A stretch of 64,000 bases of DNA from Whitmania pigra (lineage: Eukaryota; Annelida; Clitellata; Hirudinida; Haemopidae), in contig JAJTWR010000431.1 in assembly GCA_021613335.1 (NCBI GenBank), forward strand, positions 310,001 to 374,000, in the 5' to 3' direction. The notes below the pieces were generated by a model, which searched no databases, was not told where the DNA came from, and worked only from the letters and a program-made list of their open reading frames with translations. Positions within the stretch are counted from its first letter, which is position 1; every line of letters starts with the position of its first letter. Of the stretch, positions 25,981-35,260 are shown piece after piece. The position numbers and the translations under genes are program-made.

Positions 25981-27539
25981 TGGCCCGCTTTGTCGGCATC
26001 GACCTTGGGCACGCAGCGGTCAAAGTCGCAGCCATCGAGACGAGCTTGCGCGGCCCGTCGAGCTGCATCTTGGAGCGCGAAGCACTTCCCCCGGGTGAGA
26101 CGCTCCGCGCGCGCTGGTCGCTCGCCCTACAAGCGCTCGCCGCGCGAGGTGCCTTGAGCGGCGACGCCGTTGCTACCGCTGTGCCCGGCCTTGAGGTGGC
26201 GACCCACGTCTCGTCGTTCCCGTTCAGCGATCCCCGGAAAATCGCCGCGGCGCTGCCCTTCGAACTTGAAGGCCACATCCCCGACCCACTCGAAGAGTAT
26301 GCCTACGACTACCAACTCGCTCCCAGCGGGAACGTGGCTATTGCGGGCATCATTCGTCGCCCGCTCTTCAAAGAGTTCCTCGCGGACCTCGCGGCCGTTG
26401 GGGTGGACCCGCGCATCGTCACCCACCCGGCGCTTGCTCCCCAGAACTTGTTGTCGGTGATGTCGCGCAGCCTCGTTCCGGCCGACGAGGCCGTAGCTTA
26501 CGTGGACATCGGTGAAGAACAGACCATCGTGACCATCGCTCGCTGGGCGCGGGGCATCGATTTCCTCCGGGTGCTCCCCGGTGGTGGCCGTTCGCTGTCG
26601 CTCGCCCTCGCTGCGAGCTTCGAAGTCCCATACGAGAACGCCGAGCAATGGAAGATTCAACACGGCACCATCGGCGAAGACGCCATCGGCCCCGACGCCG
26701 AACGCGGTGCTCTTGCACTGCGCCAGGCGTTGTCCCGCATCCTGCGCGAGCTGCGCCTCACCTTTAAGGCGTACAATGGCACCTTCCAGCGCTCTCCGCG
26801 CCTCGTCCTGTTCACGGGCGGAACCTCGAAGCTCCGCGGGCTCACCGACTACTTCGCTTCGGAGCTTCAGGTTGAGTGCCGACTCGTCGCTCCTCCAAGC
26901 GAGCTCTTTGGCCCCGCGGAGGAGAATCGCCTCGAGTTTAGCCAGGCGCAGAGCCTGGCGCTGCGAGCGCAGACGAGCCGGGCGAAACGAGGGCAGCGCT
27001 TTAATTTTCGGCGCGGCGAGTTCGCTTCCAAGAGCGACTTTGCCGCCCTGCGCTCTCAGCTTCCAAAGCTGCTCGCGCTCGCCGGCATCCTCATCGTGCT
27101 GCTGCTCACGAGCGGGATGATTCGCAACTCCATCCTCCATCGCCGCGAACTCGAAGTCGATGCCCGCCTCTGCGAACTCACCCAAGCCGTCCTCGGGCGC
27201 TGCGAGAAGAACGCCGAGGCGGCCCTCGCCTCGCTCACCGATTCAACCTCCGCCGCGGAGCTCGCTCTGCCGAAGCAATCCGCCGCGACGCTCTTCGCCG
27301 AGCTCCAATCGCGCATCCCGAAGGACCTCGACCTGAAAATTGAGCAGGCGAGCATTGATGTGGATCGCATCTCCCTACGCTGCGATGCCTCCAGCTCGAA
27401 AGACTTGGAGACCTTCGTGACCGCCATGAAGACCTTCTCCTGTTTCCAGAAGATCACCGAGGGGAAACTCGAAAAAGCCCGCACGGGAAATCGGGTTTCG
27501 TTTCGCCTCGAAATCGACGTCGCCTGCCCGGCCAACTGA
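25980..27539 (+). CDS. gspL: Type II secretion GspL with PilM-like cytoplasmic domain
   Basis: 519 residues. Residues 1-345 are an actin-like PilM/GspL cytoplasmic domain (M-A-R-F-V-G-I-D-L-G, later A-Y-V-D-I-G-E-E-Q-T and F-T-G-G-T-S-K-L-R-G) that recruits GspE. One membrane helix is near residues 365-385, followed by a periplasmic ferredoxin-like domain that pairs with GspM. GGAGGGAAG just before the ATG supports the start at 25980. Length is normal for deltaproteobacterial GspL, longer than enterobacterial versions. Confidence 0.9.
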   Translation: MARFVGIDLGHAAVKVAAIETSLRGPSSCILEREALPPGETLRARWSLALQALAARGALSGDAVATAVPGLEVATHVSSFPFSDPRKIAAALPFELEGHIPDPLEEYAYDYQLAPSGNVAIAGIIRRPLFKEFLADLAAVGVDPRIVTHPALAPQNLLSVMSRSLVPADEAVAYVDIGEEQTIVTIARWARGIDFLRVLPGGGRSLSLALAASFEVPYENAEQWKIQHGTIGEDAIGPDAERGALALRQALSRILRELRLTFKAYNGTFQRSPRLVLFTGGTSKLRGLTDYFASELQVECRLVAPPSELFGPAEENRLEFSQAQSLALRAQTSRAKRGQRFNFRRGEFASKSDFAALRSQLPKLLALAGILIVLLLTSGMIRNSILHRRELEVDARLCELTQAVLGRCEKNAEAALASLTDSTSAAELALPKQSAATLFAELQSRIPKDLDLKIEQASIDVDRISLRCDASSSKDLETFVTAMKTFSCFQKITEGKLEKARTGNRVSFRLEIDVACPAN

Positions 27540-27543
27540 CCCT

Positions 27544-28113
27544 ATGCGCCCTCTCGATCAACTGAAGAAACTTTGGGAACGCGCCGAGGAAGCCTTCGAC
27601 GTGCTCTCAGTGCGCGAACGTCGGATGTTGATCCTGGCGATCCTCGCAGTCGCTGGCTTTCTGCTCTTCATCACCACGCTGCGCATCTCCCGCACCGAGA
27701 GCGCTATCCAAGCGCGAACGGCAGCCAAGCTCCGGGCCTTGGAAGAGATTCGCGGGCTTTCGGTGAACTACAAGGACAAGCGGGCGGCCCAAGCCTCGGT
27801 GGAAGCGGCGCTCGCCGGCTCGAAGATTCGGCTCCTTTCCTTCCTCGACGAACAAGCGACGAAAGCCGGCTTATCCCTGCAAACCCAGAATCCGAAGCCG
27901 GAGATGCCGGTCCCGGGCACCAGCATCATAGAGAGCGGCGTTGAAATCACCCTCACCGACGTGAAGCTCAATCGCCTCGTCGACTTTCTCAACAGCATCA
28001 CGCTCACGTCGAACTTCGTGCGGGTGAAGTACCTGCGGGTCGAAGCGCATCCCGAGAACGGCACCCTCACCGCTTGGGTCACCATCTCCGCCTACAGTTT
28101 GAAGGGATCATGA
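27544..28113 (+). CDS. gspM: Type II secretion GspM
   Basis: 189 residues with a single N-terminal membrane helix (about 25-45: M-L-I-L-A-I-L-A-V-A-G-F), a coiled segment and a periplasmic ferredoxin-like C-terminal domain. It stabilises GspL in the inner membrane. The sequence is divergent, as is usual; position between gspL and gspN is the main evidence. Overlaps gspN by four bases. Confidence 0.88.
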   Translation: MRPLDQLKKLWERAEEAFDVLSVRERRMLILAILAVAGFLLFITTLRISRTESAIQARTAAKLRALEEIRGLSVNYKDKRAAQASVEAALAGSKIRLLSFLDEQATKAGLSLQTQNPKPEMPVPGTSIIESGVEITLTDVKLNRLVDFLNSITLTSNFVRVKYLRVEAHPENGTLTAWVTISAYSLKGS

Positions 28114-29105
28114 CGAGTCCGCTCCGGCAAAAACTCGCCCAGTTCGCCCTGGCCTTGAAGACCCGCCTGCGCCGCCCATCGACGGGCGGCACGAAGCGCT
28201 CGCTGCGCCGGGTGGCGCTCTACGTGGGCATGGGGATTCTCGCCCTCATCATCGCGATATTTGTGACGTTCCCCTATGAGGCGCTCGGCAAACGCCTTAG
28301 CGCAGAAGCCGCAGCCGCAGGGTATGTGCTCCGCATCGGCTCCATCGGCCCCGGGTTCTTCTCGGTGCGCGCGAAACGCGTCGAACTTGTCGCGAAGGCG
28401 AAGGGGACCGAGGAGCCGAAACCGCTACGCATCTCGCTCATCACGATTCGTCCGTCGCTCTTTCCGCTCGGGGCTCGCGCCACCATCCATGCCCTCGGCG
28501 GCACGGTCCAGGTCGCTGTCGGAGGCCTCACCTCGCTGCGTGTTGCGGCAGAGCTTCGCCGCGTCGATTTTGCTTCCGGCGACTTCGAAGCCTTTACCGG
28601 GGTGAAGGCGCGGGGCACGCTCGATGGCGAACTCGACATGACGATTCCTCGGGTGAAACCTCCCGGTGGTAATACCGCGCTGCCGGACACCAGCGTTGCC
28701 TCGGGCACGCTGACCGTGAAGGGAAATAGTCTTCAGGTGCTCGGCGGTACGGTGTCCATGGCCCTCCCCATGTTCGGCCCCGAACCGGTGCCGCTCGACC
28801 TTCCACAGCTTGCCTTTGGTGCGCTCGACATTCGCCTCACGGCCAAGTCGGGAGCGGTCACCATCACTTCCTTCAAGTCGTCGTCCACCGACCTCGAAGT
28901 GCAGATAACCGGCACCGCCAAGCTCGGTCAGCGCATCGCGTACAGCGAGCTCGATTGCGGTGTTCGCTTCCACCTCACCAAAGAGGCCAAAGACCGCCTC
29001 GGCATGCTCTCGGCAGTGACCAATCTCATCCCAGTCGACCCGAAAGACTCTGAGTGGAACGCCGGTCGCCTCACCGGCTACCTCGGCCAACCGCAGTTCC
29101 GGTGA
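28110..29105 (+). CDS. gspN: Type II secretion GspN
   Basis: 331 residues from ATG 28110. One N-terminal membrane helix (about 35-57), then a periplasmic beta-rich domain of the GspN superfamily, with the repeated L-E-V-Q-I / G-T-L-D-G-E strands typical of AsmA-like and GspN proteins. GspN is present in only some T2SS operons, including myxobacterial ones, and its role is unsettled. Last gene of the operon; no clear terminator follows. Confidence 0.85.
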   Translation: MTSPLRQKLAQFALALKTRLRRPSTGGTKRSLRRVALYVGMGILALIIAIFVTFPYEALGKRLSAEAAAAGYVLRIGSIGPGFFSVRAKRVELVAKAKGTEEPKPLRISLITIRPSLFPLGARATIHALGGTVQVAVGGLTSLRVAAELRRVDFASGDFEAFTGVKARGTLDGELDMTIPRVKPPGGNTALPDTSVASGTLTVKGNSLQVLGGTVSMALPMFGPEPVPLDLPQLAFGALDIRLTAKSGAVTITSFKSSSTDLEVQITGTAKLGQRIAYSELDCGVRFHLTKEAKDRLGMLSAVTNLIPVDPKDSEWNAGRLTGYLGQPQFR

Positions 29106-29319
29106 TTGTCCTGCAGCGATACGCAGCTGAACGCTGGCAGCGCTTCTTCAGCCAGCGACTCCATAGAACAGGCCGTCGCCGTGGTCGAAAGCGGCCCCGC
29201 GGGGCTCAAGTACTTCTTACAACTTCGCCGCAACGCTCCTAGCATGGTCAGACACGTCAAAAGCTAATCGACCATATTGAAACAGGTTATAACGCCTTCC
29301 GCGCCCTCCGAGGTTAGGC
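29106..29319. other. Left boundary gap between T2SS operon and aryl polyene cluster
   Basis: 214 bases without a gene. A perfect 12-base palindrome lies at 29194-29205 but has no T tract, so it is a poor terminator. The last ~60 bases are AT-richer and include TATAAC at 29288-29293, a possible -10 for the ketosynthase gene, without a good -35 at the right distance. No tRNA end, integrase or insertion sequence is seen. Confidence 0.5.
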
Positions 29320-30513
29320 ATGTCCCCGCTGCTGCTTTCTGCTTCTACCGCCACCACTTGCCTCGGACGCGGCCTGGACGCGACTTGGGCTGCGCTGCGT
29401 GACAACCGCAGCGGCCTTGCCCCCTGCGCTTTTGAAACTGTCGTGCTCGACACTTGGGTTGGCGAAATCCCCGGCGTCGACGACGTCGCCTTGCCGAACC
29501 ACCTTGCCGACTACGATTGCCGCAATAACCGGCTCGCCCAATTCGCGCTGGAAGCCGACGGATTCACTGATAGCGTCCACAAAGCCATCGCCCGTTTCGG
29601 CAAGACGCGGGTCGGCGTCTTCCTCGGCACTAGCACTGCGGGCATTCTCCAGACCGAACTCGCATACCGCCGCCGCGACCCGGCCACTGGCGCCCTGCCC
29701 GACGACTTCAACTACCGCACTACGCACAATTTCTTTTCCGTGGCCGAGTTTGCCCGCAATTATTTCGGTCTTCAGGGCATGGCCATGACCATTTCCACTG
29801 CTTGTTCGTCCAGCGCAAAGGTCTTTGCCGCCGCCGCTCGGCAACTGGCCTGTGGGACCATTGATGCAGCACTGGTCGGCGGTGTCGACTCGCTGTGCCT
29901 GACGACTCTCTACGGCTTCTCATCCCTGCAACTGACCTCAGCGACGCCCTGCAAGCCCTACGACCCCGCTCGCAACGGCATCTCGATTGGCGAGGGTGCT
30001 GCCTTCGCTCTCCTCGAACGCGCTCCGGCCTCGCCCGTCGCCGGTTCTGTCCTGCTGCTGGGGACCGGCGAATCGAGCGACGCCCACCACATGTCGTCTC
30101 CGCATCCGGAAGGCCTCGGAGCGCGTCTAGCGATGGGAGCGGCCCTGCGCTCGGCGGACCTCCAGCCCGCCGACATCGGCTACTTGAACCTCCATGGTAC
30201 GGGTACGCCAGCCAACGATGCGGCGGAAGGCAAGGCGGTCGCCGCGCTTTTCGGCGACCGCGTCCCTTGCAGCTCGACCAAAGGAGCCACCGGCCACACC
30301 CTCGGAGCGGCCGGCGCCGTCGAAGCAGTGATCTGCGCCCTCGCCTTGAGGAATGACCTTATCCCCGGCAGTCCGCAGACCAACTACCGGGACCCGGCCA
30401 TCATCGTGGATTACGTCCTGCGGCCGCGTCCGGCCGCCTTTCGCCGCGCCCTGAGCAATTCCTTTGGCTTTGGCGGCAGCAATTGCAGCCTCATCCTGGG
30501 AGTCGCCGCATGA
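29320..30513 (+). CDS. Aryl polyene ketosynthase (ApeO-like beta-ketoacyl-ACP synthase)
   Basis: 397-residue type II ketosynthase that condenses the growing aryl-polyenoyl chain with malonyl-ACP. Catalytic residues are in place: C162 (S-T-A-C-S-S-S), H292 (H-G-T-G-T), K321 and H326 (K-G-A-T-G-H). It is followed, with a four-base overlap, by a ketosynthase-like subunit without catalytic Cys; this KS-CLF adjacency is why I call it ApeO-like rather than ApeR-like. First gene of the + strand arm of the cluster. Confidence 0.85.
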   Translation: MSPLLLSASTATTCLGRGLDATWAALRDNRSGLAPCAFETVVLDTWVGEIPGVDDVALPNHLADYDCRNNRLAQFALEADGFTDSVHKAIARFGKTRVGVFLGTSTAGILQTELAYRRRDPATGALPDDFNYRTTHNFFSVAEFARNYFGLQGMAMTISTACSSSAKVFAAAARQLACGTIDAALVGGVDSLCLTTLYGFSSLQLTSATPCKPYDPARNGISIGEGAAFALLERAPASPVAGSVLLLGTGESSDAHHMSSPHPEGLGARLAMGAALRSADLQPADIGYLNLHGTGTPANDAAEGKAVAALFGDRVPCSSTKGATGHTLGAAGAVEAVICALALRNDLIPGSPQTNYRDPAIIVDYVLRPRPAAFRRALSNSFGFGGSNCSLILGVAA

Positions 30514-31352
30514 ACCCGCCGCTCACCGCTTGGATCGAAGGCATCGGCATGATCGCCCCCGGCCTGCCCGACTGGCCCGCCGCACGCGCCGTGTTGCGCG
30601 GCGAAAGGGCTTATGTTGGCGAGCCCTCTGTGCTGCCGGCACCGGCCATCCTGCCGCCGGCGGAACGCCGCCGCGCCAGCCGCCTTGTCAAACTGACCCT
30701 CGGCATCGGACTGGAAGCCGCCCAAAACGCGGGGGCCGACGTCTCTACTCTGGCCACGGTGTTTTGCTCCTCCTCCGCCGATGGTTACAACTGCCATGCC
30801 TTGTGCGAACAACTGGCGACTGACGATCGCCAAATCTCGCCGACCCGTTTCCACAATTCTGTCCATAACGCTGCCGCCGGCTACTGGAGCATCGCCACCC
30901 ACAACATGGCGCCTTCCCAGGTGATTTGTGCCTTTGACGCCAGTTTCGGCGCCGGTCTGCTCGACGCGCTCGGCCAGGTCGCCGTCGATCGGCAACCAGT
31001 GCTGCTCATCGCCTACGACAGCGAATACCCCGAACCGCTGAACTCGAAGCGAACCACGCCGTGTTGCGGCGTTGCCCTGGTGCTGACGCCGACGCGCACC
31101 GAACGCGCGCTCGCGACTATGAACGTGCGTACCGACACCGAAACGGCCGAGCACCTTGACGACGCCGAGCTGGAAGGGCTGCGGCTCACCACCCCGTCCC
31201 TGCGCAGTCTACCCCTGCTGCGCCAACTAGCCCGTGGTGAGGCTGGCTGCGTTGTGCTCGACTACCTGCCACCGTTGCAACTGCGTGTTGACCTAGAGCC
31301 AGTGATCTTGCAATCCGTCGAAGATCAACCACGCGGGCTGCTGCCATGTTAG
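30510..31352 (+). CDS. Chain-length-factor-like ketosynthase subunit (ApeC-like)
   Basis: 280 residues, shorter than a full ketosynthase. The region matching the active-site loop reads C-A-F-D-A-S-F-G-A-G, so the catalytic Cys is absent, and the His-His pair is also missing. This is the pattern of the beta-ketoacyl synthase N-terminal-like/CLF proteins that pair with ApeO in aryl polyene synthesis and set chain length. ATG at 30510 overlaps the upstream stop. Overlaps the dehydratase gene by seven bases. Confidence 0.8.
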   Translation: MNPPLTAWIEGIGMIAPGLPDWPAARAVLRGERAYVGEPSVLPAPAILPPAERRRASRLVKLTLGIGLEAAQNAGADVSTLATVFCSSSADGYNCHALCEQLATDDRQISPTRFHNSVHNAAAGYWSIATHNMAPSQVICAFDASFGAGLLDALGQVAVDRQPVLLIAYDSEYPEPLNSKRTTPCCGVALVLTPTRTERALATMNVRTDTETAEHLDDAELEGLRLTTPSLRSLPLLRQLARGEAGCVVLDYLPPLQLRVDLEPVILQSVEDQPRGLLPC

Positions 31353-31789
31353 ACCGCGCCGCCATCGCTACCCGGATCCCGCACCAGGGCTTGATGTGCT
31401 TGCTCGATGCCGTGCTCGAATCTTCGGACACGAGCATCACGTGTCGGGCAAGCAGCCATCGCGATCCGGATAATCCGCTGCGGGCGAACAGTCGCCTCGG
31501 CGCCGCAAACGGCATCGAGTATGCCAGCCAAGCGATAGCACTGCACGGTGGCCTACTCGCCGGGGAGGATGTACCGCCGCGTCAGGGCTATCTCGCCAGC
31601 GTACGCAGCGTCGCGCTCCACGTAGCCCGTCTCGATGATGTGCCCGGCGACCTGATTGTCCGCGCCGAGCGCATCTCCGGTGACGACAACCATATCCTCT
31701 ACCAATTCTCGATAGAACACGACGCTCGCTGCCTCCTCGACGGACGCCTCGCGGTCATCCTCGATGCCAAGTCCCTCGCAAAGGAATAG
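31346..31789 (+). CDS. Hotdog-fold 3-hydroxyacyl-ACP dehydratase (ApeP-like)
   Basis: 147 residues. Begins with I-P-H-Q-G-L-M-C-L-L-D, the signature of ApeP/FabZ-like dehydratases in aryl polyene clusters, which remove water from the 3-hydroxyacyl-ACP to give the conjugated double bond. ApeP usually forms a heterodimer with ApeI; the ApeI-like partner here is the N-terminal domain of the fusion at 39777-41015. Tightly packed between the CLF and ketoreductase genes. Confidence 0.82.
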   Translation: MLDRAAIATRIPHQGLMCLLDAVLESSDTSITCRASSHRDPDNPLRANSRLGAANGIEYASQAIALHGGLLAGEDVPPRQGYLASVRSVALHVARLDDVPGDLIVRAERISGDDNHILYQFSIEHDARCLLDGRLAVILDAKSLAKE

Positions 31790-31792
31790 CTC

Positions 31793-32512
31793 ATGAAACG
31801 CGCACTCGTTACCGGCGGCAGCGGAGGTCTCGGCGCTGCAATCAGCCAGCGCTTAGCCACCGACGGACTGCACGTCTTCGTCCATGCAAACCGCAACCCC
31901 GACAAGATGAAGGCAGTGGTCGATGCCATCCGCACCGCCGGCGGCAGCGCCGAACCGGTGTCTTTTGACGTCACCGACCGCAGCGCCACCGCCGCAGCTC
32001 TCGAGGAACTGCTCACCTCGGGGCCAATCCAGATCCTAGTCAACAACGCCGGTATTCACGACGACGCCGTTTTCCCCGGCATGACCGGTGAACAATGGGA
32101 TCGCGTACTCGATGTTTCGCTGAACGGCTTCTTTCATGTGACCCAGCCGCTCATGTTGCCGATGATCCGCACCCGCTGGGGCCGCATCATCACGATTTCC
32201 TCAATCGCTGGCATCGTCGGCAACCGCGGCCAGGTCAATTATGCCGCGGCAAAAGGTGCCCTGCATGCGGCAACGAAGTCCCTATCGCTGGAAGTAGCCA
32301 GCCGTGGCATCACGGTCAATGCCGTGGCGCCCGGCATCATCGCGACCGACATGATCGAAGGCGCTTTCAACGCCGAGGCCATCAAAGCGCTGGTGCCCAT
32401 GAAGCGAGCCGGTCGTCCTGAGGAAGTCGCCGAGCTCGTTGCCTTCCTCGCATCGGAACGCGCCGCCTATATCTCCGGCCAGGTGATCTCGATCAACGGC
32501 GGGATGATCTAG
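31793..32512 (+). CDS. 3-oxoacyl-ACP reductase (ApeQ/FabG-like)
   Basis: 239-residue short-chain dehydrogenase. Shows the NADP site T-G-G-S-G-G-L-G, N-N-A-G, catalytic Ser (I-S-S-I-A-G) and Y-x-x-x-K (N-Y-A-A-A-K). Reduces the 3-keto group in each extension round. Last gene of the + strand arm; only 25 bases separate its stop from the convergent antiporter stop. Confidence 0.88.
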   Translation: MKRALVTGGSGGLGAAISQRLATDGLHVFVHANRNPDKMKAVVDAIRTAGGSAEPVSFDVTDRSATAAALEELLTSGPIQILVNNAGIHDDAVFPGMTGEQWDRVLDVSLNGFFHVTQPLMLPMIRTRWGRIITISSIAGIVGNRGQVNYAAAKGALHAATKSLSLEVASRGITVNAVAPGIIATDMIEGAFNAEAIKALVPMKRAGRPEEVAELVAFLASERAAYISGQVISINGGMI

Positions 32513-32537
32513 GCCGTCACAGCGGGACACCCGGCGT

Positions 32538-33734
32538 TTATTCCACGTGAATGAGCTCGCGCAGACGGGCGAGTTTCGGCGCTACCATCGGAACAGTCAG
32601 CATCGTGCTGGCGACAGCCATCAAGAGAAGAGCCGTGAAGGTTTCGCTGGTGATGATCTGCCTATCGAGCAGGATATTGACGAAAATAATCATGATCAGC
32701 GCTTTGGTCTGCAATAGCCAGCCAATGATGCTGGCTTCGCCCGGTGCCCAGCCGAGAATACGGCCTGCTAGCCGGATGCCGAGCAACTTGCCAGTGACCG
32801 ACGCGACCAACAGCACTGCCGCCGCGATGAACACCGCAGTGCCTCCGACGCTCCAGTTGGTACGGAGGCCGGTCGATAGGAAAAAGACCGGCATCACGAC
32901 GAGAAGCACGTGGTGGCGTAATTGGTCCATCTTTTCCTGGTTGAACCAATCGGCTTCCATACTGACGCCGGCAAGAAAGGCGCCGACCATGAAATGCAGG
33001 CCGGACCAGTCGGCCCCGAAGGCGACAGCGGCCAGCCAGATCAGCGCGGCGTGCCAACGATCGCGCTCGGCTAGGTGACGCATGAGTCGACGGAAGAGCA
33101 CTGCCGCCACGGCAAAAGTGAAGAGGAAGGCGAGCTGCCGACTGAGTCGTTCCCAGTCCATCAGGATCAGCGCCAATACGCCCCAGATGGCGATATCGTC
33201 GATGCTTGCGTAGCGCAGAATACGCTGACCCATTGGCTGGCGCAGGATCTCGAGTTTCTCCATCAACAGCATCAGGATCGGCAACGCCGTCACCGCGCAG
33301 GCCATTCCGATTCCGACGACGAATTGCCACGTCAGCGCCTTGGGTCCCATCCAACCATCGAAACCGAGCATCAGGACCGCCGCGACACAGCCGAAGAGCA
33401 GCGGCGTACCGAGCGCCAACCCTGCAGTGAGGCTGCTCTCGCGTCGATGCGTCCATGCCTTGCGGAGATCGAGCTCAATGCCAGCGATCATCACGAAGAG
33501 CATCGCCGCCCACCAAGCGATGCCGTTCAAGGACTGCACGACTGGCGGACTGAACACGAAGCGGTAATAGCTGGGGTACAAGTGACCGAGAATGCCCGGC
33601 CCGAGCAAAATGCCAGTGATGATCTGAACGACGACCAGTGGTGCAAAGTAATCGGTCTTGCCGAACCGCCAGATGAGGAAGGGCACAGTGAAGATGATCG
33701 TCATCGCGAGTAGGAAGATTTCGGTGACGTTCAT
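32538..33734 (-). CDS. Cation:proton antiporter (CPA2/Kef-type membrane domain)
   Basis: 398 residues, almost entirely hydrophobic, with about twelve membrane helices of the Na/H exchanger family (Pfam Na_H_Exchanger type). It ends after the membrane domain, with no TrkA-N nucleotide-binding tail. ATG 33734 overlaps the stop of the glycosyltransferase (ATGA) and matches a sensible helix start; the frame is open 69 bases further upstream. Its presence as the last gene of the pigment operon is unusual; ion or pH coupling to export is only a guess. Confidence 0.85.
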   Translation of the reverse strand: MNVTEIFLLAMTIIFTVPFLIWRFGKTDYFAPLVVVQIITGILLGPGILGHLYPSYYRFVFSPPVVQSLNGIAWWAAMLFVMIAGIELDLRKAWTHRRESSLTAGLALGTPLLFGCVAAVLMLGFDGWMGPKALTWQFVVGIGMACAVTALPILMLLMEKLEILRQPMGQRILRYASIDDIAIWGVLALILMDWERLSRQLAFLFTFAVAAVLFRRLMRHLAERDRWHAALIWLAAVAFGADWSGLHFMVGAFLAGVSMEADWFNQEKMDQLRHHVLLVVMPVFFLSTGLRTNWSVGGTAVFIAAAVLLVASVTGKLLGIRLAGRILGWAPGEASIIGWLLQTKALIMIIFVNILLDRQIITSETFTALLLMAVASTMLTVPMVAPKLARLRELIHVE

Positions 33735-34486
33735 GAAAACCTGCGAACGATCATGCGCGGCAAATGCAGCAGGAAACCCAGAAACAGCCGGGCATGCATC
33801 CACGTGAGGAGCGTGTTGTCGCGCAGGTAGCGGAAATGGGAAACGCCACCTTCATCAGCCCGGAAATAGCGAACCGGAGCATCGAGATTGACAGGTCGTA
33901 CACCCGCCCAGCACAGACGTACGACGGCTTCCGGATCGAAATCGAAGCGGCGCATGAAACGGTTCGTTCCCATGATGCGCAGTAGTGGTGCGATTGGATA
34001 GACGCGAAATCCATACAGCGAATCACCAATTCCTATCCACAGTGTCTCGAGATTGGCCCAGGTATTCGAGACCTTGCGACCGATGACTCGCAATGCCGGT
34101 GCATGGGCATCGAAGACCGGCTTACCGAGCACCATCGCCGTCGGATCGGACTGCGAGGCGGCCATAAAGGTGGGAATGAGGTCGGCTGGGTGCTGGCCGT
34201 CTGAATCCATGGTCAAGGCATGCGTGAAGCCCGCAGCAGCAGCCTGGGTGATGCCTTCGAGTACTGCGGCCCCCTTCCCGCGGTTTTCCGGAAGCACGAT
34301 AACCGTCAACCCGACGACCTTGCTCGCTAGGCTCTGAAGCTGCTCGGGACTGCCGTCGGTGCTTCCATCGACGACGACCCAAACCGGCGACCACTGTTCG
34401 AGGGCTGCGAGAACGGTACCGACCACCCTAGGACCGGGGTTGTAACTTGGAATAAGGACGAGGTGGGTTCTGGAAGGTTCAGGCAT
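33731..34486 (-). CDS. Family 2 glycosyltransferase
   Basis: 251 residues of the GT-A fold: P-S-Y-N-P-G at the start, V-V-V-D-G-S-T-D-G-S for the nucleotide, and M-D-S-D-G-Q-H-P for the metal-binding DxD. A C-terminal amphipathic/hydrophobic segment suggests membrane association. Glycosyltransferases of this kind recur in aryl polyene clusters, where they probably build the lipid or sugar carrier to which the polyene is esterified; the substrate is unknown. Confidence 0.82.
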   Translation of the reverse strand: MPEPSRTHLVLIPSYNPGPRVVGTVLAALEQWSPVWVVVDGSTDGSPEQLQSLASKVVGLTVIVLPENRGKGAAVLEGITQAAAAGFTHALTMDSDGQHPADLIPTFMAASQSDPTAMVLGKPVFDAHAPALRVIGRKVSNTWANLETLWIGIGDSLYGFRVYPIAPLLRIMGTNRFMRRFDFDPEAVVRLCWAGVRPVNLDAPVRYFRADEGGVSHFRYLRDNTLLTWMHARLFLGFLLHLPRMIVRRFS

Positions 34487-34495
34487 GCTGATCGA

Positions 34496-35260
34496 TCATA
34501 GAGCGGTGCACGCTAGCGCCTGGCGGAAGTAAGCGTCGAGCTCTCGAGTGAAGGTCACGACATCCTCCGGGGGCGCGAAACGGCGGCCGAGGCGGATGCG
34601 ACAATTGAGCGGCAGACTGGGCCTCCGGAATAAGGGCCAGTCCTTACCTAGGTAGGGCGTCGAATACTCGATCAGCAGGGTCTGCACGGGGATACCAGCG
34701 CGCTTGGCGATAAGGCCAGTGCTTGCCGTGCATGGATTGAGCGGAAAGGTCGTCGTCCGGGTCCCTTCGGGAAACATCAACAGGTGCGCACCGTCGCGAA
34801 GTTCATCGCGGGCGAAGAGGATCATCTTGAGGGGCGCATTGTTTCGGATATATCGAGCGAGCCGGGTGGCTGAGCCAAACAGGATGCTATCCATCAAGTT
34901 CGCCTTCATCACGCATACGGCATTCGGCAGGCAAGAAATGACGAGCACTGCATCGAGCAATGAGGGGTGGTTCGCTGCTAGGATCACCGGCCCCTCAGAC
35001 CTCAACGCCGCCAGTCCCCGGAGGTCGAAACGACAGGCACAGATCGTTTGCAACAACCCACAGTAAATTCGGGAACCGACCATCAACGCGAAGCGGCCAA
35101 GGCGCTGAGCGGCACGGCGCGGTAGCAACAGCTCACAGAGCAGTGAGACTGGTAACCAGACAAGACAAATGATAGCCAGTCCGGAAAGGCCGATCGCCAT
35201 AGCCAGCGACTCATACAGTCGCCACGCTGGCGACACGTCGTCCCGAATCCGGTCAACCAT
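34496..35260 (-). CDS. Lysophospholipid-type acyltransferase (PlsC-like)
   Basis: 254 residues from ATG 35260, overlapping the flavin-enzyme stop by eight bases. A hydrophobic helix at about residues 18-45 is followed by the LPLAT motifs A-N-H-P-S-L-L-D (HX4D) and F-P-E-G-T-R-T. It would acylate a glycerolipid-like acceptor at the inner membrane. Together with the second acyltransferase domain at 39777-41015, the cluster has two acyl transfer steps, in keeping with a polyene plus fatty acid ester lipid. The in-frame stretch upstream of 35260 overlaps the flavin gene and is not translated. Confidence 0.82.
   Translation of the reverse strand: MVDRIRDDVSPAWRLYESLAMAIGLSGLAIICLVWLPVSLLCELLLPRRAAQRLGRFALMVGSRIYCGLLQTICACRFDLRGLAALRSEGPVILAANHPSLLDAVLVISCLPNAVCVMKANLMDSILFGSATRLARYIRNNAPLKMILFARDELRDGAHLLMFPEGTRTTTFPLNPCTASTGLIAKRAGIPVQTLLIEYSTPYLGKDWPLFRRPSLPLNCRIRLGRRFAPPEDVVTFTRELDAYFRQALACTAL

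Noticed and set aside
26127..27185. 352-codon minus-strand frame within gspL
   Set aside because: Antisense shadow of gspL with no recognisable domain.
29194..29205. Palindrome after gspN as a terminator
   Set aside because: Perfect 12-base palindrome but with no loop room and no T tract on either strand.
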